DNA of 16,447 nt from an uncultured Anaerococcus sp. (GCA_943913325.1 CALTXP010000031.1:1-16447); one strand, 5' to 3'; shown: positions 1 to 6,940, counted from the first letter of the stretch. Notes: generated by a model not told the origin, from the letters alone. A program made the numbers and translations.

Positions 1-805
1 AGCTTAAGATTTGCTTATACTTATCTATGAGCTTTTGATCATTGCTATTTTTTTTATTTTTAGAAAGTTTATTTATATCCTTATCAATAAACTCCACTAC
101 TTTATAAAGATCATCATTATCATATATAAGTTCACTTATTGGAGAAATTATTACTTCATTTATCTTTTCAATAGTTCTTTGATTTTTTTCATTAAAAAAT
201 CTTATAGAATCAACTTCATCATCAAAAAGCTCTATTCTAATTGGGTGCTCATATTCACTAGGCCAAAAATCTATAATAGATCCACGTTTAGCATATTCAC
301 CTTTTTTTTCTACTAAACTATTTGCATTATAATTTAAAGATGTAAGTTTACCTATTAAGCCATCAATATCCACTACATCTTCACCTGTTATTTTAACAAA
401 GCTACTGTTAAATTGGTTTAAAGGTGTTAGCTTATTTCTCAAAGCAGATAAAGTTGTAACAGTTATAAATTTTTCCTTATTTTTTTGTTTTATTAAGACT
501 TCCATCCTAAGAAAACTTTTATCTTCGTCTAAGGATTTAATGTTATAAAAATTAATATCATAGGATGGGTATAAGTAAGCAATTTCTTCTAAATTATTTA
601 TTGAATTTATATAATCGTTTGCTCTTTTCTCGTCTTCAGCAATGAGAACTAAGTTCTTATCCAGACGATTAAAAAGAGATAAAACCAAATGTGCTTTTAT
701 CCCTTCACTAAGTCCATGTAAGTATATAGGTGAATTAATTTTATAATTCGCCTTAATTTTATCCAATTGTTCTAGATTTTCTAAGTTTTTAATAAGTGAA
801 TTCAT
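1..805 (-). CDS. mfd: Transcription-repair coupling factor Mfd, N-terminal part (cut by window edge)
   Basis: Mfd is the ATP-dependent translocase that removes RNA polymerase stalled at DNA lesions and recruits UvrA. Only the first 268 codons are present; the frame is open to base 1, so the RNAP-interaction, helicase/translocase and C-terminal domains lie outside. The visible part is the UvrB-like N-terminal region. Its clearest signature is RGSIIDFWP (residues 174-182) followed by RIELFDDEVDSIRFF (190-204) and NQR (208-210), a block typical of Mfd/UvrB. The ATG at 805 shares one base with the pth stop codon (TAATG), and its ribosome-binding site is weak, so translation is probably coupled to pth. 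The pth-mfd order is standard in Firmicutes. The identification rests on my reading of the minus strand and on gene order; I am confident of the family. Confidence 0.93.
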   Translation of the reverse strand, partial: MNSLIKNLENLEQLDKIKANYKINSPIYLHGLSEGIKAHLVLSLFNRLDKNLVLIAEDEKRANDYINSINNLEEIAYLYPSYDINFYNIKSLDEDKSFLRMEVLIKQKNKEKFITVTTLSALRNKLTPLNQFNSSFVKITGEDVVDIDGLIGKLTSLNYNANSLVEKKGEYAKRGSIIDFWPSEYEHPIRIELFDDEVDSIRFFNEKNQRTIEKINEVIISPISELIYDNDDLYKVVEFIDKDINKLSKNKKNSNDQKLIDKYKQILS

Positions 806-1389
806 TAATTTTCATCTTCTAATAAATTTATGGAGTTGTATTTATTCATAGCTTTATCAATATTAGTAGCCAGCAACATTTCTATAGCTTCAGCAGACAT
901 TATTATTTCTTGCCTAATTATATCTGCCTCTTTTTCATTAAAACCACTTAATACGAAATTTGCTAAATCCATATAATCTGGCTTTTTACCAACTGCTATC
1001 TTTATTCTAGGAAATTTATCATTTTGAATTTGATATATTATTGACTTCATGCCATTATGTGTACCAGCAGAACCTTTTTTCTTAAGTCGTATCCTTCCAA
1101 AATCAATATCTATATCATCTACTATTACTATCAGTTCATCTTCATCAAATTTAAAATAATTTTTAATCTCTCTAACCGCTTCACCAGAATTATTCATATA
1201 AGTTTGTGGCTTTACAAGCATAACTTTTTGGCCAGAGATCTCTCCCTGACCATATAGAGATTTAAATTTAAGTTTTTTTACAGGAATATTGTGTTTTTTA
1301 GCTAAATAGTCTATAGTTAAAAATCCAACGTTATGTCTAGTATTTTCATACTGTAAGCCTGGATTGCCTAATCCTACTATAACATACAT
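805..1389 (-). CDS. pth: Peptidyl-tRNA hydrolase
   Basis: Cytoplasmic esterase that frees tRNA from peptidyl-tRNAs dropped by the ribosome. At 194 residues it has the normal bacterial Pth length. The N-terminal motif GLGNPG (6-11) and TRHNVGF (17-23) contain Asn9 and the catalytic His19. TYMNNSG (63-69) carries the substrate-binding Asn66, VDDIDI (90-95) the catalytic-site Asp91, and GSAGTHNGMKSI (106-117) Asn112. Position 110 is Thr where Gly is more usual (GGHNG), a mild variation. The ATG directly abuts the prs stop codon with no spacing, and the stop shares one base with the mfd start. In Bacillus a ctc (ribosomal protein L25-like) gene lies between prs and pth; it is absent here. Confidence 0.97.
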   Translation of the reverse strand: MYVIVGLGNPGLQYENTRHNVGFLTIDYLAKKHNIPVKKLKFKSLYGQGEISGQKVMLVKPQTYMNNSGEAVREIKNYFKFDEDELIVIVDDIDIDFGRIRLKKKGSAGTHNGMKSIIYQIQNDKFPRIKIAVGKKPDYMDLANFVLSGFNEKEADIIRQEIIMSAEAIEMLLATNIDKAMNKYNSINLLEDEN

Positions 1390-2376
1390 TTATTTATCAT
1401 CCTCAAATAAACCGCTTATTGATTCATAAGTATTTATTCTGTGAATTGATTCTGCTAATAATGAACCTATATTTAGTTGTTTAATTTTATCTATTTTTTT
1501 ACTTTCTGGTAATTCTATAGTATTTGTAAGAACTACTTCCTTTACACTAGAATCCTGTAATTTATCTATTGCTTGTCCAGATAAAACTCCGTGAGTCGCT
1601 GTTATATAAACGCCTTTTGCCCCATTTTCCATTAAATAGTTGGCAGCATTTGTGATTGTTCCAGCTGTATCGACCATATCATCAACGAGTATTGCATATT
1701 TTCCTTTAAAATCGCCTATAACATTCATTACTTCTGAAACATTTGGCATAGGTCTTCTTTTTTCAATTATAGCTATAGGAAGCTTTAGATAATCTGAAAA
1801 TTGTCTAGCACGTCTTACACCACCTAAATCTGGACTAACTACTACAAATTCATCTGGTTTATCATAAGCAATATCATTAAAATATTCTGCAAGCAATCTA
1901 ATAGCTGAAAAATGATCTACTGGTATATCAAAATAACCTTGAATTTGTCCTGCGTGTAGATCCATAGTGATTACTCTATCAGCTCCAGCTTGAGTTATAA
2001 GGTTTGCTACAAGTTTAGCAGTTATTGGTTCACGTCCTCTAGTTTTTCTATCTTGTCTTGCATATCCATAATAAGGAATAATTGCATTAACATAACCTGC
2101 TGAAGCACGTCTACAAGCATCTATCATAATTAATAATTCCATTAGATTATCATTTGTTGGGTAAGAGGTTGGTTGGATTATATAAACATCTTTTCCTCTT
2201 ATAGATTCATTAATTTTAATCTTTATTTCGCCATCACTAAATTTCTCAATTTCAGCTGCTCCTAATGGAGTATTCAAATTATCAGCAATACATTTAGCAA
2301 GTGGTAAATTTGCATTTCCACTTAGTAATTTTAGTTCCCCTCTTTGAACAAATGCTTGCGAATTATCAGATGTCAT
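1390..2376 (-). CDS. prs: Ribose-phosphate pyrophosphokinase (PRPP synthetase)
   Basis: Class I PRPP synthetase, which transfers pyrophosphate from ATP to ribose 5-phosphate for purine, pyrimidine, NAD, His and Trp synthesis. At 328 residues it is slightly longer than the common 315-320. Visible motifs are YYGYARQDRKTRGREPITAK (102-121), DLHAGQIQGYFD (139-150), the SPDLGGVRRAR segment (181-191), a flexible-loop KRRP (206-209) and the PRPP-binding loop VDDMVDTAGTI (231-241). The start ATG overlaps the glmU stop in ATGA and is preceded by AAGGAGAAGAA, a good ribosome-binding site that lies inside the glmU 3' end. The glmU-prs pair is widely conserved in Firmicutes. RpiB, which supplies its substrate, is encoded about 2.2 kb upstream. 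Confidence 0.98.
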   Translation of the reverse strand: MTSDNSQAFVQRGELKLLSGNANLPLAKCIADNLNTPLGAAEIEKFSDGEIKIKINESIRGKDVYIIQPTSYPTNDNLMELLIMIDACRRASAGYVNAIIPYYGYARQDRKTRGREPITAKLVANLITQAGADRVITMDLHAGQIQGYFDIPVDHFSAIRLLAEYFNDIAYDKPDEFVVVSPDLGGVRRARQFSDYLKLPIAIIEKRRPMPNVSEVMNVIGDFKGKYAILVDDMVDTAGTITNAANYLMENGAKGVYITATHGVLSGQAIDKLQDSSVKEVVLTNTIELPESKKIDKIKQLNIGSLLAESIHRINTYESISGLFEDDK

Positions 2377-3767
2377 TTCTTCTCCTTTTCTTTTTCTAAA
2401 TCTCTTTTTTTCTTTCTTTCTACGTAACCTTCTATATTTTTTTGTTCAGCTCTTTCAATAGATAGATACCCTTCTTTAACATCCTTTGTAATAGTAGAGC
2501 CTGCAGCAATATATCCTTCATTTTCTATATTAACTGGTGCAACTATATTTGAATTTGATCCTATAAATGCATCATTACCTACAATACTTCTATGCTTAAA
2601 CTTGCCATCATAATTAACAAATATAACGCCACAACCAACATTAATATTAGATCCTAAATCAGCATCACCTATATAAGCCAAATGCCCAGCCTTACTACCA
2701 TCACCTACATTTGCATTTTTAACCTCAACAAAATTACCTATATGAACATTTTTACCAAGCTTGGCTTTAGGTCTTAGATGTGAAAAAGGTCCTATATCTG
2801 TTCCTTCTCCTACTTCTGATTTTTCTATTACAGAGTTATCAATTTTAACGTTATCGTGTATTACTGAATCTTCAATTCTAGTTGAGCCTTCTAATATACA
2901 ATCTCTTCCTATAGATGTATTTCCTAAAAGTTTTACTGGACCTGATATAATTGTATCTTGTCCTATTTCAACTTCTGGAGAAATATAAGCTAAACTCGGA
3001 TCATCTATTATTACACCATTAATCATATGATTTTCATTAATTCGTTTTTGTAGGATTTTTTTTGCTTCCGCTAACTCTTTTTTAGTGTTAATTCCATAAA
3101 ACTCATTTGGATCACTAGCTGTAAAAGCCATAACTTTTTTACCTTGACTGTAAAGTATTTCTATACAATCTGTAAGATAAAGTTCATTTTGAGTATTATC
3201 TGTATCTATATCTTTGATAGCTGTCTTTAAATCAGAGCCTTTAAATATATAAATTCCAGTATTGATCTCATCTATTATATGTTGATTAATTTCTAAATCT
3301 TTATGTTCAACAATACCTATAAAATCACTGTTTTCATCTCTAATTATCCTTCCATATCCTATAGGGTTAACAACTTTTGTAGATAATACAGATGCACTAT
3401 TATTATAAGACATATGGTTGTCTACAAATTCTTCTAATGATGATTTAGTTATTAATGGAATATCTCCATTTAAAACTAAAACTTGATCATCATCTTCGAT
3501 TTTATCCAAAGCAAGAGATGCTGCATATCCTGTGCCATATGGATACGCATCACCTATTTTTTGCTCTATAATAGTAACATCATTTAATAAACTTTCTAAA
3601 TCAGCCTTATTTTTTCCTCCAATTACTATTGTTTCTGAATTATCAAACCTTGATGCATCTACTACGTATCTTATTATCTCTCTATTTAAAAGTTTATGTA
3701 AGACCTTGGATTTAGAGGATTTCATCCTAGTACCTTCACCTGCGGCCATTATTATTGTTTTTAACAT
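2373..3767 (-). CDS. glmU: Bifunctional GlmU: UDP-GlcNAc pyrophosphorylase / GlcN-1-P acetyltransferase
   Basis: Makes UDP-GlcNAc, the precursor of peptidoglycan and teichoic acids, by acetylating glucosamine 1-phosphate and then coupling it to UTP. The 464-residue protein has an N-terminal nucleotidyltransferase domain (about 1-230) with MAAGEGTRM (7-15), KVLH (21-24), GTG (78-80) and LNGDIPL (99-105). A C-terminal left-handed beta-helix (about 250-430) carries the acetyltransferase residues: HLRPKAKLG (330-338), GNFVEVKNA (344-352), the catalytic His362 in GHLAYIGDA and NYDGK (385-389). NVGCGVIFVNYDG is the Firmicutes-like form of the NIGAGT motif. A Lys/Glu-rich tail (451-464) is encoded by the A-rich stretch that also carries the prs ribosome-binding site. 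The start is 3 nt after the deoD stop, with GGTGA about 8 nt upstream. Confidence 0.98.
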   Translation of the reverse strand: MLKTIIMAAGEGTRMKSSKSKVLHKLLNREIIRYVVDASRFDNSETIVIGGKNKADLESLLNDVTIIEQKIGDAYPYGTGYAASLALDKIEDDDQVLVLNGDIPLITKSSLEEFVDNHMSYNNSASVLSTKVVNPIGYGRIIRDENSDFIGIVEHKDLEINQHIIDEINTGIYIFKGSDLKTAIKDIDTDNTQNELYLTDCIEILYSQGKKVMAFTASDPNEFYGINTKKELAEAKKILQKRINENHMINGVIIDDPSLAYISPEVEIGQDTIISGPVKLLGNTSIGRDCILEGSTRIEDSVIHDNVKIDNSVIEKSEVGEGTDIGPFSHLRPKAKLGKNVHIGNFVEVKNANVGDGSKAGHLAYIGDADLGSNINVGCGVIFVNYDGKFKHRSIVGNDAFIGSNSNIVAPVNIENEGYIAAGSTITKDVKEGYLSIERAEQKNIEGYVERKKKRDLEKEKEKK

Positions 3768-3770
3768 AAA

Positions 3771-4490
3771 TTATTCACCTACTATCTCAAGAGCTAATTT
3801 CATCATATTTGTATATGATTTTTCTCTATTTTCTGCACTATCTGAAACATCTTCTACTAAAGAATCACTTATAGTAAATATACCAAGTCCTTTTTTACCA
3901 TACTTTCTAGCAGTCATAAATAATCCATAACTTTCCATTTCTACACACAATACCCCATATTTTCGAAGATTATCAAAAACTTCGTTTGGCAAATCATTAT
4001 AGAATTGATCAGAACTATGAACTTGACCACAATAAGTTTTATATCCTAATTCCATAGATTTATTATACGTTTTAAATAGTAAATCAAAATCTGGAGTAGG
4101 AGAGAAATTTATATTTGCAAATAAATTATCATTGATTGAGCTTTCAGAACAAGCGCTAGTCGCTATAACTATATCATGAAGTTTTATATTTTCTTGCATA
4201 GATCCTGCAGTGCCTATTCTTATTATAGTATCAACGTCATAACCACCAAATAATTCATTATAATAAATCATTGATGAAGGAATACCCATTCCAGATCCCA
4301 TAACTGATACTTTTTTTCCATTATAATAACCAGTAAATCCAAGCATTCCACGTGTCTTGTTAAATTGAGTGACATCTTCTAGGAAATTTTCTGCTATGAA
4401 TTTTGCACGAAGTGGATCACCCGGCATCAAAACAGTTTTTGCTATTTGATCAGCACTGGTGGCTGATATATGTGGTGTAGGTATATTCAT
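3771..4490 (-). CDS. deoD: Purine nucleoside phosphorylase, DeoD type
   Basis: Splits purine (deoxy)nucleosides with phosphate into the free base and (deoxy)ribose 1-phosphate. At 239 residues it matches the hexameric bacterial DeoD family (about 235). Visible motifs are TPHI with His7, the phosphate-binding MPGDPLRAK (22-30), TRGMLGFTG (46-54), GSGMGIPS (65-72), IRIGTAGS (90-97), the nucleoside-binding VEMESYGLF (183-191) and SD in FTISDS (205-210), where Asp209 should be the base-protonating acid. ATG follows AAGGAG (4497-4502) with a 6-nt spacer. It is the first gene of the run deoD-glmU-prs-pth-mfd, just behind the rpiB terminator and a TATAAT box. Its product ribose 1-phosphate would need a phosphopentomutase, not found here, to reach Prs. 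Confidence 0.96.
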   Translation of the reverse strand: MNIPTPHISATSADQIAKTVLMPGDPLRAKFIAENFLEDVTQFNKTRGMLGFTGYYNGKKVSVMGSGMGIPSSMIYYNELFGGYDVDTIIRIGTAGSMQENIKLHDIVIATSACSESSINDNLFANINFSPTPDFDLLFKTYNKSMELGYKTYCGQVHSSDQFYNDLPNEVFDNLRKYGVLCVEMESYGLFMTARKYGKKGLGIFTISDSLVEDVSDSAENREKSYTNMMKLALEIVGE

Positions 4491-4512
4491 TAATATCTCC
4501 TTATTAAATTTT

Positions 4513-4549
4513 TCATAGTATTATAATAACATTTTTGCTATTTTTTTTA
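4513..4549 (-). promoter_or_regulatory. Predicted promoter for deoD-glmU-prs-pth-mfd
   Basis: A perfect TATAAT -10 box lies at 4525-4520 on the minus strand, about 30 nt upstream of the deoD ATG. The region 17-19 nt further upstream is only A-rich (TTTAAA/AAAAAA), so no good -35 is visible. Transcription would begin near 4513 and give a leader of about 22 nt with no room for a riboswitch. The gene before it ends in a terminator, which makes a new promoter here likely. Confidence 0.5.
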
Positions 4550-4553
4550 AACT

Positions 4554-4587
4554 AAAAAAGATAGATGTATATAAACCTATCTTTTTT
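4554..4587 (-). terminator. Rho-independent-like terminator of rpiB
   Basis: An 11-bp perfect inverted repeat, AAAAAAGATAG (4554-4564) and CTATCTTTTTT (4577-4587), with a 12-nt loop. On the minus strand the 3' arm ends in seven T's. The rpiB TAG stop (4579-4577) is the end of the 5' arm, so the stem starts inside the last codons. The stem has only two G:C pairs, so its strength is uncertain. The arrangement could act in both directions, but no gene on the plus strand ends here. Confidence 0.6.
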
Positions 4588-5017
4588 CAAGCTCTGCTAT
4601 TTTATCTATCCTTTTTTGATGTCTGCCAGCTTCAAATTCTGTATTAGCAAATTCTTTTACTATCATCTTTGCTGTTTCATTTCCAATGACTCTAGCTCCT
4701 ATACATAAACAATTAGCGTTATTATGAGCTCTGCTCATCTTTGCAGAATAACATTCTGATACAGCAGCTGCTCTTATACCATCTATCTTATTAGCAGACA
4801 TACTCATACCAAGTCCTGTTCCACAAATCAAAATGGCAAAATTAGCTTCCCCACTTAATACTTTTTCACAAGCTAGAGACGCATAGTCAGAATAATCTAC
4901 ACTTTCACGATTATATGTCCCCACATGGATAACTTCATGACCTAATTGTTCTAAAGCATCTTTTACAGGTTGGTATAAATCTATTCCACCATGGTCATTT
5001 CCTATAACATACTTCAT
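4577..5017 (-). CDS. rpiB: Ribose-5-phosphate isomerase B
   Basis: Interconverts ribulose 5-phosphate and ribose 5-phosphate; RpiB/LacAB family. The 146-residue product carries GNDHGG (6-11), SVDYSDYA (39-46), the active-site loop ICGTGLGMSMSANK (64-77) with catalytic Cys65, and SRAHNNAN (95-102) with His98, followed by FEAGRHQKRIDKI near the C-terminus. These positions agree with family numbering and argue for RpiB rather than a LacA subunit. The frame can be extended to a TTG at 5029, but that TTG overlaps the ribosome-binding site GGAGG (5023-5027), which sits 5 nt before the ATG at 5017; I therefore use 5017. It is a single-gene unit divergent from murC, with its own terminator. Some RpiB proteins also act on allose 6-phosphate; sequence alone cannot exclude this. 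Confidence 0.96.
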   Translation of the reverse strand: MKYVIGNDHGGIDLYQPVKDALEQLGHEVIHVGTYNRESVDYSDYASLACEKVLSGEANFAILICGTGLGMSMSANKIDGIRAAAVSECYSAKMSRAHNNANCLCIGARVIGNETAKMIVKEFANTEFEAGRHQKRIDKIAELEKR

Positions 5018-5022
5018 AATTT

Positions 5023-5027
5023 CCTCC
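5023..5027 (-). promoter_or_regulatory. Ribosome-binding site that fixes the rpiB start
   Basis: GGAGG on the minus strand, 5 nt before the ATG at 5017. The alternative TTG at 5029 would place this site inside the coding region, so the shorter 146-residue protein is preferred. Confidence 0.85.
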
Positions 5028-5040
5028 AAAGATTTTCTTA

Positions 5041-5076
5041 TACTAAAATGGTATCATAGGAAATAAATCTTTACAA
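5041..5076 (-). promoter_or_regulatory. Predicted promoter of rpiB
   Basis: On the minus strand, TTGTAA (5076-5071) is followed after exactly 17 nt by TACCAT (5053-5048). A TG sits one base upstream of the hexamer, as in an extended -10. Each hexamer matches the consensus at four of six positions. Transcription would start near 5041, about 24 nt before the ATG. Its -35 overlaps that of the divergent murC promoter by five bases. An alternative -10 is TATGAT at 5058-5053, which lacks a well-spaced -35. Confidence 0.4.
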
Positions 5077-5085
5077 ATTCGTAAA
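5070..5085. promoter_or_regulatory. Near-palindrome over the divergent -35 boxes (possible operator)
   Basis: TTTACAAATTCGTAAA is a 16-bp inverted repeat with one mismatched pair (positions 6/11). It covers the -35 box of murC and that predicted for rpiB, a position where a bound regulator could control both genes. No regulator is encoded nearby and I do not recognise the motif as a known operator, so a chance AT-rich palindrome remains possible. Confidence 0.35.
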
Positions 5086-5105
5086 AAAAGCATATGATAT
5101 ATTGT
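5070..5105 (+). promoter_or_regulatory. Predicted promoter of murC
   Basis: TTTACA (5070-5075), a 17-nt spacer and TATGAT (5093-5098) form a near-consensus sigma-A-type promoter. Transcription would begin near 5105, giving a leader of about 36 nt that contains AGGAGA upstream of the murC ATG. Confidence 0.7.
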
Positions 5106-5140
5106 AATATATTAATGATGTACTTAGACTAGGAGAAAAA

Positions 5141-6544
5141 ATGTTTGAATTTAATTTAAATGAACATGATATATCTTATGTTCATTTTATTGGAATAGGC
5201 GGTATTTCTATGAGTGGTATCGCTTCTTTGTTGTTAAATAAAGGTTATAGAGTATCAGGGTCTGATAGATCACTTTCTGATATTACAAAAAGTTTAAGAG
5301 AAAATGGAGCTGAGATTTTTATAGGTCAATCTAGTGATAATATAAAAAATCCAGATTTAGTTATTTATACAGATGCAATTTTAGATGATAATGAAGAATT
5401 AATTGCAGCTCGTAAACTTAATGTGCCTGTAGTAACTAGGGGAGTTTTTCTAGGTGCCCTTATGAGAAATTATGAAAATTCTATAGCTGTTTCTGGTTCC
5501 CACGGAAAATCTACTGCAACTAGTATGATTTCAAAAATACTACTTAATTCAAAGGAAGAAGCTACTATATTATTAGGTGGTGAATTAGATGAAATGGATG
5601 GGAATGTTCATGTAGGAGATCAAAAATATTTAGTTACTGAAGCTTGTGAATATAAGGGTAATATAAGATATTACTTCCCTCAAACCCTTATAGTATTAAA
5701 TATTGATGAAGATCACCTAGATTATTATAAAGATCTAAATGATATAGTTGAAACTTTTAAGACTTATCTTAGAAACCAAGATGAAAATTCTAAAACTATC
5801 CTTAATCTAAATGAAGAGAATAATAAAATGATTTTAGATTCCGTTCAAGGTGAACTTATTACATATGCTCAAGAAAATTACGAAGCTGACTATGTTGCAG
5901 ACAATATAAACTTTGATGAAATTGGACGACCTAATTTTGATTTAAAAATGAAAAATGGTATGATAGAGCACTTCGAACTTGGCATTATAGGTAGACACAA
6001 TATAAATAATGCTATGGCTGCAATAATTGCAACATATGAAAATGGAATTGATATTGAAACAATAAAAGAAAATCTTAGATCATATACAGGGCTTAAACGT
6101 AGAATGGAAATTATAGGTCATGTAAATGATGCTACTATAATGACTGACTATGGCCACCATCCTTCTGAAATAGATGTTACTTTAAAGGCATTAAAAGAAC
6201 ATACTACAGGTAAACTTGTATGTATATGGCAACCTCACACTTATAGCAGAACAAAAATATTGTTCAACGAATTTTTAGATTGTTTTGATGCAGCTGATGA
6301 AGTTATTATAACAGATATATATGCTGCAAGAGAAAAATTTGATCCAACAATTCATTCTAAAGATGTAGTAGATGCTTTAGTAAAAAAGGGAATAAACGCA
6401 AAATATCTTGCTACTTTTGAACAAGCAAGAGATTACGTATATGAAATAGCAAAAGCAGAAGATTTAATTATCACTACTGGCTGTGGCAATCCTGATGTTT
6501 TAGCTCATATGATAGTAGATGATCAAGTAAAAGTAAGTGCGTAA
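5141..6544 (+). CDS. murC: UDP-N-acetylmuramate--L-alanine ligase MurC
   Basis: ATP-dependent cytoplasmic ligase that adds the first amino acid, L-Ala, to UDP-MurNAc. The 467-residue protein has the Mur-ligase layout. The N-terminal UDP-binding domain has HFIGIGGISMSGIA (15-28). The central ATPase domain has a P-loop in the form GSHGKST (119-125) and EACEY (167-171), NIDEDHLDYY (187-196) and GRHNINNAMAA (284-294). The C-terminal domain has DYGHHPSEI (336-344) and QPHTYSRTK (364-372). The usual GAGD-like motif near the C-terminus reads TTGCGNPD (445-452), a variant. ATG follows AGGAGAAAAA. It is the only plus-strand gene in the window, with its own promoter and terminator. Alr, encoded on the other strand just downstream, supplies D-Ala for a later step of the same pathway. 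Confidence 0.97.
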   Translation: MFEFNLNEHDISYVHFIGIGGISMSGIASLLLNKGYRVSGSDRSLSDITKSLRENGAEIFIGQSSDNIKNPDLVIYTDAILDDNEELIAARKLNVPVVTRGVFLGALMRNYENSIAVSGSHGKSTATSMISKILLNSKEEATILLGGELDEMDGNVHVGDQKYLVTEACEYKGNIRYYFPQTLIVLNIDEDHLDYYKDLNDIVETFKTYLRNQDENSKTILNLNEENNKMILDSVQGELITYAQENYEADYVADNINFDEIGRPNFDLKMKNGMIEHFELGIIGRHNINNAMAAIIATYENGIDIETIKENLRSYTGLKRRMEIIGHVNDATIMTDYGHHPSEIDVTLKALKEHTTGKLVCIWQPHTYSRTKILFNEFLDCFDAADEVIITDIYAAREKFDPTIHSKDVVDALVKKGINAKYLATFEQARDYVYEIAKAEDLIITTGCGNPDVLAHMIVDDQVKVSA

Positions 6545-6547
6545 GTT

Positions 6548-6579
6548 AAAACTGACCTCCACAAAGGGGGTCAGTTTTT
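6548..6579. terminator. Strong terminator between convergent murC and mazF
   Basis: A 13-bp stem (AAAACTGACCTCC, 6548-6560, with GGGGGTCAGTTTT, 6566-6578; one G-T wobble) with an ACAAA loop begins 3 nt after the murC stop and ends in TTTTT. Read on the minus strand it also ends in TTTTA, so it probably terminates the mazF transcript as well (mazF stop at 6589-6587). Confidence 0.9.
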
Positions 6580-6586
6580 ATGTACA

Positions 6587-6940
6587 TTAAAAATCATTTG
6601 ATAAGTCAAGAGAAATAGCCATAGCTTCATTTATTTTTAACATAACTTTATTATCAAAACTTCCTATTCTCTCACGAAGTCTTCTTTTATCTATAGTTCT
6701 CAATTGTTCTAAAAGAGCCACAGAATTTTTTGGCAATCCAAATTGACTTCCTCTAATTTTTACATGGGTTGGTAATTTCGCTTTATTTAATTGACTTGTT
6801 ATGGGAGCTACTATTATTGTAGGTGAATACTTATTACCCACGTCATTTTGAACGACTATTACAGGTCTTACTCCCCCCTGCTCACTACCAACAACGGGAG
6901 ATAAATCTGCATAAAACAAATCTCCTCTTTTAATCTTCAT
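6587..6940 (-). CDS. mazF: MazF/EndoA-type mRNA endoribonuclease (PemK family)
   Basis: Sequence-specific endoribonuclease of the MazF/PemK toxin family, very close in pattern to Bacillus EndoA (NdoA). The 117 residues begin with MKIKRGDLFYADLSPVVGSE. The catalytic residues of the family are present: Arg25 in GVRP (23-26) and Thr48 in APIT (45-48). KLPTHV (55-60) and LLEQLRTIDK (76-85) are also typical. ATG at 6940 follows GGAGAAG and overlaps the alr 3' end by 11 nt, so it is co-translated with alr. In Bacillus an antitoxin gene (ndoAI) lies between alr and the toxin gene; here the overlap leaves no room for one, and no antitoxin-like gene occurs elsewhere in the window. The protein appears intact. 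Its cleavage sequence cannot be proved from sequence; close relatives cut at UACAU. Confidence 0.95.
   Translation of the reverse strand: MKIKRGDLFYADLSPVVGSEQGGVRPVIVVQNDVGNKYSPTIIVAPITSQLNKAKLPTHVKIRGSQFGLPKNSVALLEQLRTIDKRRLRERIGSFDNKVMLKINEAMAISLDLSNDF

Noticed and set aside
11..316. Open frame on the plus strand rich in Ile, Tyr and Phe, resembling a membrane protein
   Set aside because: It lies opposite the N-terminal coding part of mfd. Its composition is what AT-rich antisense gives, and it has no ribosome-binding site.
2376..2440. A-rich run in the glmU 3' end as a possible frameshift or slippage site
   Set aside because: The A7 run encodes Lys codons in a simple charged tail; no downstream alternate frame or stimulatory hairpin is evident.
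2761..3930. Open frames on the plus strand opposite glmU and the end of deoD
   Set aside because: Antisense shadows of well-supported genes, with Ser/Ile-rich low-complexity products and no recognisable motif.
4491..4576. Possible riboswitch or leader element upstream of deoD (purine-related gene)
   Set aside because: The space holds only a terminator arm and a -10 box. The predicted leader is about 22 nt, too short for a riboswitch.
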